A stretch of DNA of 64,000 nt, taken from contig CABZOF010000001.1 in NCBI GenBank assembly GCA_902527215.1, forward strand, positions 292,501-356,500, in the 5' to 3' direction. The notes under the pieces were generated by a model. It was not told the DNA's origin. It searched no databases and was given only the letters and a program-made list of their open reading frames with translations. Source of the stretch: an uncultured Pelagibacteraceae bacterium (GTDB lineage Bacteria > Pseudomonadota > Alphaproteobacteria > Pelagibacterales > Pelagibacteraceae). A program made the translations under genes and the position numbers. Numbering within the stretch: the first letter of the stretch is position 1; every line of letters begins with the position of its first letter. This document shows, one piece after another, positions 10,810 to 20,245 of this stretch.

Positions 10810-13356
10810 ATGTTAAACCCACTTAATATATTTTCAAAGCTTATTAAAAGCGGAAATGAAAAGGAACTAGGCAGAATTCAACAAATAGTCAATAAAGTTA
10901 ATCTTTTAGAAAAAGATTTACAAAATTTATCTGATGAAATGTTCCCAAAAAAAACCGAGAAACTAATTGAAGATATTAAAAATGGTAAAAGTTTAAATGA
11001 CATATTACCTGAAGCTTTCTCTTTGGTGAGAGAAGCCTCTAAAAGAATTAGAAATGAAAGACATTTTGATGTTCAGCTAATTGGTGGTGTTGTTATCCAT
11101 GAGAATAAAATTGCAGAAATGAAAACTGGAGAGGGTAAAACATTAACCATAGCTCTTGCAGCTTTCCTTAATGCTCTAGAAAAAAAAGGTGTCCATATAG
11201 TAACAGTGAATGATTATTTGGCTAAGAGAGATAGCGAAAATATGGGTAAGATTTATGAGTTTTTAGGTTTAACTTGTGGATATATTAATACTGGGCAAGA
11301 TGATTTGGAGAGAAAAGAAAATTATTCAAAAGATATCACTTATTCTACTAATAGTGAATTGGGCTTCGATTATTTAAGAGATAATATGAAATTTTCCAAA
11401 GAGACTATGGTTCAAAGAGAACATAATTATGCGATTGTTGATGAAATTGACTCTTGTTTAATTGATGAGGCTAGAACACCTCTAATAATCTCAGGAGCAA
11501 CAGAGGATAAAACTAATCAATATATAGCTGTTGATAAACTTGTGAAAAATTTGAAAGAAGAAGATTTTGAAATAGATGAAAAAGATAGAAATATTTTATT
11601 AACTAATAAAGGTGTGGATAATGTTGAAAATATATTTTCTAATGCTGGAATACTTAAAAATAAAAATTTTTATGATCCAGAAAACCTTCATATTGTTCAT
11701 TTAGTTAATCAATCATTACGTGCAATCCACCTTTTTCAGAGTGGTAGAGATTACATTGTAAAAGATGGGCAAATAATAATAATTGATGAGCAAACAGGTA
11801 GACAGTTGCCAGGAAGAAGGTTTGGTGACGGTCTTCATCAAAGTCTAGAGGCAAAAGAAAATTTAACCATTAATGCTGAAAATCAAACTTTAGCATCAAT
11901 TACCTACCAAAATTTCTTTAAACTATACAAAAAGATAGCCGGATGCACTGGTACAGCATTAACAGAGTCAGAAGAGTTTTTTGAAATTTACAATCTACCA
12001 GTAGTATCAATTCCTACTAACAAGAAGATGATAAGAAAAGATTCGAATGATCAAATATTTAGAACTAGTAACGAAAAAGACGAAGCAATAATTAGTAAGA
12101 TTATTGAATGTAACTCAAAAGGTCAGCCATTATTAGTTTTCACTTCAAGCATAAATAAGTCTGAACACTTCTCGAACCTATTAGATAAAAAAAATATAAA
12201 ACACACAGTTTTAAACGCGAAAAATCACCAAAGAGAAGCTGAAATTATTGCAGATGCAGGAAAAAAAAACTCAATAATTATTACTACGAGTATTTCAGGA
12301 AGAGGTGTTGATATCAAATTAGGAGGTCAGGATGAAAGTGATAAAGCTGATATAAAAAAATTAGGAGGATTGTTTGTTATTGGTACAGAAAGAATGGAAA
12401 GTAGGAGAGTAGATAATCAAGCAAGAGGAAGGTCAGGTAGACAAGGTGATGAAGGTAGTTCTATATTCTATGTAAGTTTAGAGGACGATTTGATGAGAAT
12501 ATTTGGTTCTGAGTCTATGAATAATATACTTGAAAAACTTGGACTTAAAGATGGAGAAAGTATAGACCATCCTTGGATAAATAAAGCATTAGAAAGAGCA
12601 CAACAAAAAGTTGAAGCAAGAAATTTTGATATTAGAAAAACTCTTTTGAAGTTTGACAATGTTTTAAACGATCAAAGACAAGTAATATTTTCACAAAGAA
12701 ATGAAGTAATAGAAAATAAAGATTCTAAGCAATATTCTGAAAATTTTCTAGATGAAATTATTGAAGATTTGAAACTTAAGAAAACCAAAAAGTTAGCCAA
12801 TGCAGGATCAAATGAAATCAATATGCAATTAAAATCTTTATTTGGAAAATCATTTGAAGAAAGTGAAATTAATGAATTAGTTAATCTTGAAAATAAGGCA
12901 TTTGAAGAAAAAATAAAAAATAAATTTAAAAGTTCAAGAGAAGAGAGAATAAAAATGTTAAATGAAGAGCAATATAACGAAATAGAAAAAAGAATTTTTT
13001 TACAACTGATCGATCAAAATTGGAAATTACATATTCAATATTTAGAACAATTAAGACAAGTCATTGGTTTAAGATCTTATGGACAAAGAGATCCTTTGGT
13101 AGAATATAAGAAAGAGGCATTTACACTTTTTGAAAATTTATTAAGTAAACTTAAGTATGATTTAATTACAATTTTATTTAATTTAAAACTTATAGAAAAA
13201 AATGATGATCAAAATGACGTTCAAAATGAAAAAAGTATAAATACAAATAATAATCCAAAATGTTTACTTATAACAAATAGAGAAGGAAAAATTTCTAGAA
13301 ACGAAAGATGTGAGGCAACAGGGAAAAAGTTCAAGCATTGTTGTGGTGCTTTATAA
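10810..13356 (+). CDS. secA: Protein translocase ATPase SecA
   Basis: An 848-residue motor that drives preproteins through SecYEG. The Walker A loop TGEGKT is at about 106-111, the DEID Walker B is in VDEIDSCLIDEARTP, and the second motor domain has VIGTERMESRRVDNQARGRSGRQGD. The helical wing and scaffold domains are present. The C-terminal SEC-C tail (RNERCEATGKKFKHCCG) keeps its basic core but has only C834, C844 and C845; one Cys of the usual CxC pair is missing and the spacing is one residue shorter. It is somewhat shorter than E. coli SecA (901). The 3' end overlaps convergent accA by six bases. Confidence 0.97.
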   Translation: MLNPLNIFSKLIKSGNEKELGRIQQIVNKVNLLEKDLQNLSDEMFPKKTEKLIEDIKNGKSLNDILPEAFSLVREASKRIRNERHFDVQLIGGVVIHENKIAEMKTGEGKTLTIALAAFLNALEKKGVHIVTVNDYLAKRDSENMGKIYEFLGLTCGYINTGQDDLERKENYSKDITYSTNSELGFDYLRDNMKFSKETMVQREHNYAIVDEIDSCLIDEARTPLIISGATEDKTNQYIAVDKLVKNLKEEDFEIDEKDRNILLTNKGVDNVENIFSNAGILKNKNFYDPENLHIVHLVNQSLRAIHLFQSGRDYIVKDGQIIIIDEQTGRQLPGRRFGDGLHQSLEAKENLTINAENQTLASITYQNFFKLYKKIAGCTGTALTESEEFFEIYNLPVVSIPTNKKMIRKDSNDQIFRTSNEKDEAIISKIIECNSKGQPLLVFTSSINKSEHFSNLLDKKNIKHTVLNAKNHQREAEIIADAGKKNSIIITTSISGRGVDIKLGGQDESDKADIKKLGGLFVIGTERMESRRVDNQARGRSGRQGDEGSSIFYVSLEDDLMRIFGSESMNNILEKLGLKDGESIDHPWINKALERAQQKVEARNFDIRKTLLKFDNVLNDQRQVIFSQRNEVIENKDSKQYSENFLDEIIEDLKLKKTKKLANAGSNEINMQLKSLFGKSFEESEINELVNLENKAFEEKIKNKFKSSREERIKMLNEEQYNEIEKRIFLQLIDQNWKLHIQYLEQLRQVIGLRSYGQRDPLVEYKKEAFTLFENLLSKLKYDLITILFNLKLIEKNDDQNDVQNEKSINTNNNPKCLLITNREGKISRNERCEATGKKFKHCCGAL

Positions 13357-14457
13357 AAGAATGCTTAAGAATAATATTAATAAAACTGCAGCAGATACGC
13401 CATAATAAATTTTAGAATTCTTTTTAAAGTTTTGATAAATATTTTCTAATGAACTTGCCTTCATAGATAAATCATTTCTATCATCTGATTGTGTTGAAAA
13501 TCCTTTATTTCTTCCAATTGATAAAAATTTATTTTTTCTATGAGCAAGAATTTCATCTTTATCCATTGTCTGAAAAAAATCTAAATTTTTCTTTAATGAA
13601 TCTCTTACATTGTCTAAAATTAAATCTTTATCTCTATGAGCGCCTCCAACTGGTTCAGGAATAATTTCGTCAATTATATTTAACTTTAAAAGGTCGCTAG
13701 ATGACATTTTCATTGCAGTTGCAGCCTCTAAAGTTTTTTTTGGGTCTCTCCATAAAATGGTGGCACATCCTTCTGGAGAAATGACAGAGTATATTGCATT
13801 TTGAAGCATAATTACTTTATTAGATGATGCTAAAGCTATTGCTCCGCCAGACCCACCTTCACCAATTATAATTGCTATTGTGGGTACCGTTAACTTCATA
13901 GAGCATTCAATAGATTTTGCTATTGCTTCGGCTTGACCTCTTTCCTCTGCGCCAACTCCTGGGTATGCTCCTGGAGTATCTACAATAGAAATTATTGGAA
14001 TTTTAAACTTGTTAGCTAACTCCATAAGTCTAATTGTTTTTCTGTAACCCTCTGGTCTCATCATTCCAAAATTGTGATCTATTCTTTTATTAAGATCTGA
14101 TCCCTTTTCTTGACCAATTACTAAAACAGATTTACCATCGAACTTTGCAAAACCAGCTATAACAGCTTTGTCCTCACCATAATATCTATCTCCAGAAAGT
14201 TGGATAAAGTCATCAAACAGATTTTCAACAAAAAATTTTGCTTTAGGTCTATCTTCATGACGGGCAACTAATGCTGTCTGCCATGGATCTAGGTTAGAAT
14301 AAATTTTCTTTAACTTTTCATTTATTTCTTCTTCAACTTTGCTTATTCTTGAAGTGTCGACTTCAGATAAACCTTCCTGATTATAGGGGTCTTTTAGTTT
14401 ATCTAATTCCTCTTCAAGATTTTTGATATCTGTCTCGAAATTTAGGTAATTTTTCAT
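13351..14457 (-). CDS. accA: Acetyl-CoA carboxylase carboxyltransferase alpha subunit, with a C-terminal membrane helix
   Basis: A 368-residue alpha subunit that, with AccD, moves the carboxyl group from biotin-BCCP to acetyl-CoA, the first step of fatty acid synthesis. Residues 1-315 match normal AccA, with the N-terminal coiled segment, DTPGAYPG and IIGEGGSGGAIAL. The protein then continues about 50 residues past the usual end (E. coli has 319) and finishes with a hydrophobic helix at about 350-368 (YGVSAAVLLILFLSILL). This could tether the complex to the membrane. Its 3' end overlaps secA by six bases. accD lies far away, in the trp cluster. Confidence 0.93.
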   Translation of the reverse strand: MKNYLNFETDIKNLEEELDKLKDPYNQEGLSEVDTSRISKVEEEINEKLKKIYSNLDPWQTALVARHEDRPKAKFFVENLFDDFIQLSGDRYYGEDKAVIAGFAKFDGKSVLVIGQEKGSDLNKRIDHNFGMMRPEGYRKTIRLMELANKFKIPIISIVDTPGAYPGVGAEERGQAEAIAKSIECSMKLTVPTIAIIIGEGGSGGAIALASSNKVIMLQNAIYSVISPEGCATILWRDPKKTLEAATAMKMSSSDLLKLNIIDEIIPEPVGGAHRDKDLILDNVRDSLKKNLDFFQTMDKDEILAHRKNKFLSIGRNKGFSTQSDDRNDLSMKASSLENIYQNFKKNSKIYYGVSAAVLLILFLSILL

Positions 14458-14553
14458 TTAAATTATGTATTATAAACAAAAAAGGCAATAAATTGTTAAA
14501 ATAAATAATTTTGATTGCGCATAAATGACAATTTATTATAAGATTTTCAATTT

Positions 14554-16704
14554 ATGAGAGAGCAATACATCAAAATCCACAATTTATCTGTAGCAAAAGA
14601 ACTAGCTGATTTTGTCAAAAATGAGCTTTTACTGGATACTAATGTTGGTCCTGACGAGTTCTGGAAAGGTTTTGACAAAGTGGTGCATGAATTAGCGCCT
14701 AAAAATAAAAAATTACTCGAAATAAGAGAAACATTACAACAAGAAATAGATCTGTGGCATAAAAAAAATAGAGATCACGAAATTGATTATAATAAATATA
14801 AAAATTTTTTGGAAGAAATTGGTTATTTAAAAAAAGAAGGTGAAGATTTTAAAATAGGAACTAAAAATTTAGATGAAGAAATATCTAATATAGCAGGACC
14901 ACAATTAGTTGTTCCAATAATGAACTCTAGATATAGCTTGAATGCTGCTAATGCAAGATGGGTAAGCTTATATGACAGTCTTTATGGATCAAATATAATA
15001 GAGTCTGAAGAAAGTGGAAGCGAAAAATATGATCCTTTAAGAGGACAAGAAGTAATTAAATACACTAGAAACTTTTTGAATAAATATTTTCCAATAAATG
15101 ATCTTGACTGGAAAGATATTACTAGTTTAGCAGTAAATAATAAAAAACTCACAATATACAAGGAAAATAAAGAATATAATTTATCAAATTTAGAGAAGTT
15201 TATTGGTTATAGAGGGGAAGCAGCTAAACCAAATGCTATTATCTTAAAAAATAATAATCTTCATCTTGAAATAATTATTAATCCTAGAGCATTTAGTGCT
15301 GCAAGAGATGCTGCTGGTATAAGCGATATTATAGTTGAATCTGCTGTATCAACAATTTGTGACCATGAAGATAGTGTAGCAGCAGTAGATGCTGAAGATA
15401 AAGTAACTTGTTACAGAAATTGGCTAGGATTGATGAAAGGAAATTTAAAATCAATATTTGAAAAAAATGGTAAAGAATTAGAAAGAAAACTTAATCCAGA
15501 TAGGAGTTACACTTCATTGAATGGTAAAAAGTTAAAACTTCACGGAAGGAGTCTTTTGCTTGTGAGAAACGTTGGACACTTAATGACAAACCCTGCAATC
15601 ACTTTAAATGATGGATCAGAAGTTCCTGAAGGAATAATGGATGCTTTCATAACCTCAGCAGCTTGTATTCATGATTTAAAAAGAAAAGGTAATTCGAGAG
15701 AAGGATCAATTTATATCGTTAAACCAAAAATGCATGGTCCAGAAGAAACAGAATTTACTAATTTAATTTTTACTAAAGTTGAAGAAGTTTTAAAATTAGA
15801 AAAAAATACAATTAAGTGTGGAATTATGGATGAAGAAAGAAGAACATCTGCAAACCTTAAAGAATGTATTAGAACACTTAAAGATAGAGTATTTTTTATA
15901 AACACTGGATTTTTAGATAGAACTGGTGATGAGATGCACACCTCAATGGAAGCTGGACCAATGATAAAAAAAGGAGATATGAAAGAGTCTAAGTGGATTA
16001 AAACCTATGAGGACAACAACGTAGATATAGGCTTAAAATGTGGTTTTTCAGGAGTTGCTCAAATAGGTAAAGGAATGTGGGCCATGCCTGACAAAATGAA
16101 CGAAATGATGAAACAAAAAATTGGACATGTGAATGCAGGCGCAAATTGTGCTTGGGTTCCCTCTCCAACTGCCGCTGCATTACATGTTATGCACTATCAT
16201 GAAGTGAATGTTTTTGAAAAACAAAAAGCAATATTAAAAAGAGAGCCATCAAAATTATCTGATCTTCTTACTATTCCAATAGCAGATCGTCCTAATTGGT
16301 CTGTTGATGAAATTAATACTGAAATTTCAAATTCTGCCCAAACTATTTTGGGTTATGTAGTCAGATGGATTGATCAGGGTATAGGTTGTTCCAAAGTTCC
16401 AGATATAAATGATATTGGATTAATGGAAGATAGAGCAACCTTAAGAATTTCATCTCAACATATTGCAAATTGGCTTCATCATGGCTTATGCTCGAATAGA
16501 CAGGTTCTTGAAATTTTAAAAAAAATGGCAAAAGTTGTAGATAAACAGAATGAAGATGACTCTAACTACGAAAGTATGTCACCAGAGTATGATAAATCTA
16601 TTGCTTTTAAAGCAGCATGTGAATTAATCTTTCATGGAAAATCTCAGCCTTCAGGCTATACAGAACCTCTCTTACATTTAAACAGATTAATTAAAAAAAG
16701 CTAA
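14554..16704 (+). CDS. glcB: Malate synthase G
   Basis: A 716-residue enzyme that condenses glyoxylate with acetyl-CoA to give malate, the second half of the glyoxylate shunt. Length and sequence fit the G isoform (about 720 residues). Recognisable parts are ARWVSLYDSLYG near 130-145, the barrel segment HDLKRKGNSREGSIYIVKPK, RRTSANLKECI, and NAGANCAWVPSPTAAALHVMHYH near the C-terminal domain. It is transcribed alone and converges with recR with no base between the two stops. No isocitrate lyase gene is in the window. Confidence 0.96.
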   Translation: MREQYIKIHNLSVAKELADFVKNELLLDTNVGPDEFWKGFDKVVHELAPKNKKLLEIRETLQQEIDLWHKKNRDHEIDYNKYKNFLEEIGYLKKEGEDFKIGTKNLDEEISNIAGPQLVVPIMNSRYSLNAANARWVSLYDSLYGSNIIESEESGSEKYDPLRGQEVIKYTRNFLNKYFPINDLDWKDITSLAVNNKKLTIYKENKEYNLSNLEKFIGYRGEAAKPNAIILKNNNLHLEIIINPRAFSAARDAAGISDIIVESAVSTICDHEDSVAAVDAEDKVTCYRNWLGLMKGNLKSIFEKNGKELERKLNPDRSYTSLNGKKLKLHGRSLLLVRNVGHLMTNPAITLNDGSEVPEGIMDAFITSAACIHDLKRKGNSREGSIYIVKPKMHGPEETEFTNLIFTKVEEVLKLEKNTIKCGIMDEERRTSANLKECIRTLKDRVFFINTGFLDRTGDEMHTSMEAGPMIKKGDMKESKWIKTYEDNNVDIGLKCGFSGVAQIGKGMWAMPDKMNEMMKQKIGHVNAGANCAWVPSPTAAALHVMHYHEVNVFEKQKAILKREPSKLSDLLTIPIADRPNWSVDEINTEISNSAQTILGYVVRWIDQGIGCSKVPDINDIGLMEDRATLRISSQHIANWLHHGLCSNRQVLEILKKMAKVVDKQNEDDSNYESMSPEYDKSIAFKAACELIFHGKSQPSGYTEPLLHLNRLIKKS

Positions 16705-17316
16705 TTAAGCCTCTATCTTTTTTCTATTTTTAAATGCAGATATTAGAGTTCCATCATCTAAATTTTCGATTTCTCCACCTACAGGTAAACCCTGGGCTAG
16801 TTTTGAAACTTTGACGTCAGTTTTTTTTAGACTATCTTGAATATAAAATGCTGTAGTTTGACCCTCTACAGTTGCGCTAGTTGCTAAAATTACTTCTTCA
16901 ATATCATCTTTATTTATTCTTTCTATAAGAGAGTTAATAAGCAAGTCCTCTCTATTACTATTATTATTGTTTGAGAGAGTCCCTCCTAAAATATGGAAGT
17001 AACCTTGAAAAATTGAAGAACTTTCTATTGCCCACTGATCTGAAATATTTTCTACAACACAAATTTTATTATATTTTTTTTCTACTATTTCGCAATTATT
17101 ATAACTACACTCAATTGTGTTAGGCTTCAATGTTCCACAAATTTTACATCTAACAATATTTTTAAAAACTTCACTCAAATTTTGAGCCAAAGGCTTTAGT
17201 AATTCTTGTCGGTTATTAATCATTTTTAATATTATTCTTTTTGCAGACTTAGGTCCTAGCCCTGGCAACTTAGATATAAGTTTGATTAAATTTTCTATTT
17301 CAGGAATATTTTGCAT
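16705..17316 (-). CDS. recR: Recombination protein RecR
   Basis: A 203-residue partner of RecO and RecF that helps load RecA at single-stranded gaps. The N-terminal helix-hairpin-helix is LISKLPGLGPKSAKRI. The zinc finger has four Cys at about 57, 60, 70 and 75. The Toprim domain follows, with CVVEN, GYFHILGGTLS and the C-terminal LAQGLPVGGEIENLDDGTL. It starts 5 bp after ybaB, in the widespread dnaX-ybaB-recR order. Confidence 0.95.
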   Translation of the reverse strand: MQNIPEIENLIKLISKLPGLGPKSAKRIILKMINNRQELLKPLAQNLSEVFKNIVRCKICGTLKPNTIECSYNNCEIVEKKYNKICVVENISDQWAIESSSIFQGYFHILGGTLSNNNNSNREDLLINSLIERINKDDIEEVILATSATVEGQTTAFYIQDSLKKTDVKVSKLAQGLPVGGEIENLDDGTLISAFKNRKKIEA

Positions 17317-17321
17317 TTAAA

Positions 17322-17639
17322 TTATAAAGGCCACTTAAATCCAGGTATTCCAAAATTTCCTGAGGCCTTAGAAATTTCCTCTGCAGTTTTTGATTTAAGT
17401 TGTGATTTTGCGTTATTATGTGCAGCAGTGATAAGATCTTCTAATATTACTTTTTCTTCTTTTAAAACATTTTCACTAAATTTAATTGAGATCATAGTTC
17501 CCTCTCCATTTAACGTAACTTTTACATCATTAGCTCCAGAAACACCTTCAACCTCAATCTTTTTAATATTTTCTTGGCTTTCTTTCATTTTGCTTTCAAT
17601 TTCTTTAGCTTTTTCCATTAATTTTGAAAAATCAGTCAT
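17322..17639 (-). CDS. YbaB/EbfC-family nucleoid-associated protein
   Basis: A 105-residue member of the YbaB/EbfC family of small dimeric DNA-binding proteins. The N-terminal half is a charged coiled coil (LMEKAKEIESKMKESQENIKKIEVEG) followed by the conserved GANDVKVTLNGEGTMISIKF strand region and the Gly-rich tail ASGNFGIPGFKWP. It starts 1 bp after dnaX and ends 5 bp before recR. The three genes are very often linked in bacteria. Confidence 0.92.
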   Translation of the reverse strand: MTDFSKLMEKAKEIESKMKESQENIKKIEVEGVSGANDVKVTLNGEGTMISIKFSENVLKEEKVILEDLITAAHNNAKSQLKSKTAEEISKASGNFGIPGFKWPL

Positions 17640-17640
17640 T

Positions 17641-19272
17641 CTAATCCTCCTTCAACTCAACATTTGTTAATTCTGCATCAGGAAATGCTTCGATCACTTT
17701 TTTATAGGCTTCAGACTTTTTAACATCATCAAATATTTTTTTCTCATCAATTTTATTTTTTTCTTTTTTTGAAATTTGTCCTTGGTTTTTTGATAGAGAG
17801 ATAATCCATCTCTTAGATGTCCATTCGTAAAGTTTGTTAGATAGATTTTTGATAAAGTCTTTGTCTAAGTTTTCATTAAAAGATATTTCTATTAAACCCT
17901 CAGAGAATGAAACTAAATTTGTATTAGTTTCAAGTTCATATTTTAGCTTAGCTTCTTTCTTTTCAGTACATAGATTTATCAAACTTTCAAATGAATTAAT
18001 TTTAAGTTCATTAATTACTTCATCTTTATTTAAATTTGGTTCAATTTTGTCTTGTTGTGAAATATTTTTGATTTGATCAATTGTTTTATTTGTAATTTTT
18101 TTTTCATTTTCTTTAATTAAAGTATCAGATTTTTTTCCAGTATAGGTTTCCTCAGTATCTTTCTCCTTAAAACCTTTTATTCTCATTAATCTGAAAAGGA
18201 ACATTTCAACTGATAAATTTGGATTTGAAACAATGTTAATTTCCTCGATTGTATCAAGTGTAAATTGCCAAAAAAGGATTATGTCCTTTGAATCTAAATT
18301 TTCAGATATTGTGGAAAGATTATTAAAATCTTGGTCATTTAAAGAAAAATTATTTCCGTCTAATTTTATAAAATTAATATTTTTTAGGTAATATAAAACT
18401 TCAAGAAAATCATTCAAAAAAACTTTTGGATCGACGCCAGAATCATAAATCTTTCTATACAACTCAAATACTTTTTTTTCATCACCACTAAACAGGTTTT
18501 TAATTAATTCTATCAGAGAACTTTTATCAAAATATCCATAAATACTTTGTGCTTTGTCTAGATTTAATTCGTCATCATTTTGATTGGCTACAAGTCCACG
18601 ATCTAACAAAGATAATGCGTCTCTAACAGATCCTTCTGAAATTTTAACAATTAATTTTAAAGCTTCATCAGAAACTTTACCGCCTTCTTGATCTTTAATC
18701 ATTTTAATATAATTAAAAAGCTCCTCAGATTTAACTCTTGAGAGATCAAAACGCTGACATCTTGAAATTACTGTTACAGGTATCTTTTTGATTTCTGTTG
18801 TTGCAAAAATAAATTTTAAATATTTTGGAGGTTCCTCTAATGTTTTTAAAAGTGCATTAAATGCTTGTTTGCTTAACATATGAACTTCATCAATAATAAA
18901 TATTTTATATTTAGCGGTTGTTGGTCCATATCTTGAAAATTCAATAAGCTCTCTAACATCATCAACGCCAGTCTTACTTGCAGCATCCATTTCCAAAACA
19001 TCAATATGATTTGAGTTTGTTATTGCATCACAGTTACTACATTTTTTCTTACACATGTTTTCAATTCCATGCTCACAATTTAATGACTTCGCAACTATTC
19101 TTGCAAAGGTTGTTTTTCCTACTCCCCTAATACCTGTAAACAAAAATGCATTAGGCGACTTATCTGAAATTATTGAATTTTTAATTGTTTCAGCAATAAT
19201 CTCTTGACCAATTAAATCCTCAAATACTTGAGGTCTATATTTTAATGCTAGTACTTTCGAATTTTCTGTCAT
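17641..19272 (-). CDS. dnaX: DNA polymerase III subunits gamma/tau
   Basis: A 543-residue clamp-loader ATPase. From the chosen ATG, Walker A is TGIRGVGKTTFAR at 46-58, the zinc site has C66, C74, C78 and C81, the Walker B-type DEVH is in FIIDEVHMLSK, and sensor 1 is in FATTEIKKIPVTVISRCQRF. The C-terminal third is the tau-like extension and is Lys-rich and poorly conserved. An upstream TTG at 19287 would place the start inside the 4.5S RNA, so the ATG at 19272 is preferred. That ATG is only six bases from the RNA's 3' end, leaving no room for a separate Shine-Dalgarno. Confidence 0.95.
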   Translation of the reverse strand: MTENSKVLALKYRPQVFEDLIGQEIIAETIKNSIISDKSPNAFLFTGIRGVGKTTFARIVAKSLNCEHGIENMCKKKCSNCDAITNSNHIDVLEMDAASKTGVDDVRELIEFSRYGPTTAKYKIFIIDEVHMLSKQAFNALLKTLEEPPKYLKFIFATTEIKKIPVTVISRCQRFDLSRVKSEELFNYIKMIKDQEGGKVSDEALKLIVKISEGSVRDALSLLDRGLVANQNDDELNLDKAQSIYGYFDKSSLIELIKNLFSGDEKKVFELYRKIYDSGVDPKVFLNDFLEVLYYLKNINFIKLDGNNFSLNDQDFNNLSTISENLDSKDIILFWQFTLDTIEEINIVSNPNLSVEMFLFRLMRIKGFKEKDTEETYTGKKSDTLIKENEKKITNKTIDQIKNISQQDKIEPNLNKDEVINELKINSFESLINLCTEKKEAKLKYELETNTNLVSFSEGLIEISFNENLDKDFIKNLSNKLYEWTSKRWIISLSKNQGQISKKEKNKIDEKKIFDDVKKSEAYKKVIEAFPDAELTNVELKED

Positions 19273-19278
19273 TTTTAA

Positions 19279-19365
19279 GGAGACCAACCAACCTGGAAAA
19301 TACTCACTACCCTTGCTATCTTTCGATCCTAGGGGATTTGTGGTAACACCACCTGACTGGCCTCC
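19279..19365 (-). ncRNA. ffs: Signal recognition particle RNA (4.5S, small bacterial type)
   Basis: On the minus strand an 87-nt segment folds into one long hairpin. The 5' GGAGGCCAGTCAG pairs with 3' GGTTGGTTGGTCTCC over about 13 bp with several G-U pairs. The tip is the conserved SRP domain IV: CCCCTAGGATC, the GNRA loop GAAA, then GATAGCAAGGG, with the AGCA internal-loop strand that binds Ffh. The RNA carries the signal-peptide-recognising Ffh protein. Placement directly before dnaX is a known bacterial arrangement. Ends are set by the pairing and may differ by a few bases. Confidence 0.88.
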
Positions 19366-19414
19366 AACTTTATTATATCAATAAAAATTTCTATTCTACA
19401 AGAAAGTTATAAAT

Positions 19415-20242
19415 TTATTTTTGTCTAAATTTATCAGATTTATAAACACCTAGAACGTGCATATCTTCACAATGCAGACCCAATTCCTCAAGTGAGTTTT
19501 TGATTTTAGGAGATTCTATATGTCCATCAATATCACATAGAAAAAAATATGAGGAAAATGAGTTCTTTTCGGGAAAACTTTGTAGTTTGCTCATATTAAC
19601 TCCATTTATTGCAAATCCTGACAGTGCAGAGTAAAGAGCAGCAGGTTTACTTTTCAACTTAAATAATATTGATGTTATATGATTATTATTAGAAAAATCT
19701 GGCTGAAAAATATCTTTACCAAGTAATAAAAATCTAGTCACGTTATCTTTATCATCTTGGACATTTTCTTGTAGAATTTTAAGACCATATATTTCTGCAC
19801 TAAGACTAGAAGCTATAGCACCTTTAGATTTATCTTTAGTTTCTGAAACAAATTTTGCTGAACCAGCTGTGTCGGCTCTTACATTTTCTATGAATTTTTT
19901 TTTTTTAATAAAACTTGAGGATTGACTTAAAGCTTGTGCATGTGAGTAAACATCTTTTATGTCTTCTATTTTTGAATCTTTTAATCCTAAAAGATTGTGA
20001 TTAATTGGAAAAAAATGCTCTGCATAAATATTTAATCTATACTTAAAAATTAAATACTCGACACCAATATTTCCAGTTGTTTTATTTGACTCTGGAATTA
20101 AAGATTTTATTGAATTATCTTCACTAGACCTTTCAAAGCATTCATCAAATGTTTTGCAGGGTATTGTTTCACTCTCTGGATACATTTTTTTAGCACAACT
20201 TTCGCTGTAACTTCCTGCTACACCTTGATAAGCAATTTTCAT
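19415..20242 (-). CDS. pheA: Prephenate dehydratase
   Basis: A 275-residue monofunctional enzyme that turns prephenate into phenylpyruvate for phenylalanine synthesis. The catalytic domain begins at once with KIAYQGVAGSYSE, includes VEYLIFKYRLNI-type family segments and ends with the key NVTRFLLLG (Thr-Arg-Phe). A C-terminal ACT domain (about 190-268; SKPAALYSALSGFAINGVNMSKLQS) is the likely phenylalanine sensor. There is no chorismate mutase part. It starts three bases after kdsB ends, so the two are probably cotranscribed. Confidence 0.94.
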   Translation of the reverse strand: MKIAYQGVAGSYSESCAKKMYPESETIPCKTFDECFERSSEDNSIKSLIPESNKTTGNIGVEYLIFKYRLNIYAEHFFPINHNLLGLKDSKIEDIKDVYSHAQALSQSSSFIKKKKFIENVRADTAGSAKFVSETKDKSKGAIASSLSAEIYGLKILQENVQDDKDNVTRFLLLGKDIFQPDFSNNNHITSILFKLKSKPAALYSALSGFAINGVNMSKLQSFPEKNSFSSYFFLCDIDGHIESPKIKNSLEELGLHCEDMHVLGVYKSDKFRQK

Positions 20243-20245
20243 AAT

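Noticed and set aside
19273..19287. TTG start for dnaX at 19287
   Set aside because: It would start inside the 4.5S RNA; the ATG at 19272 gives the normal N-terminus.
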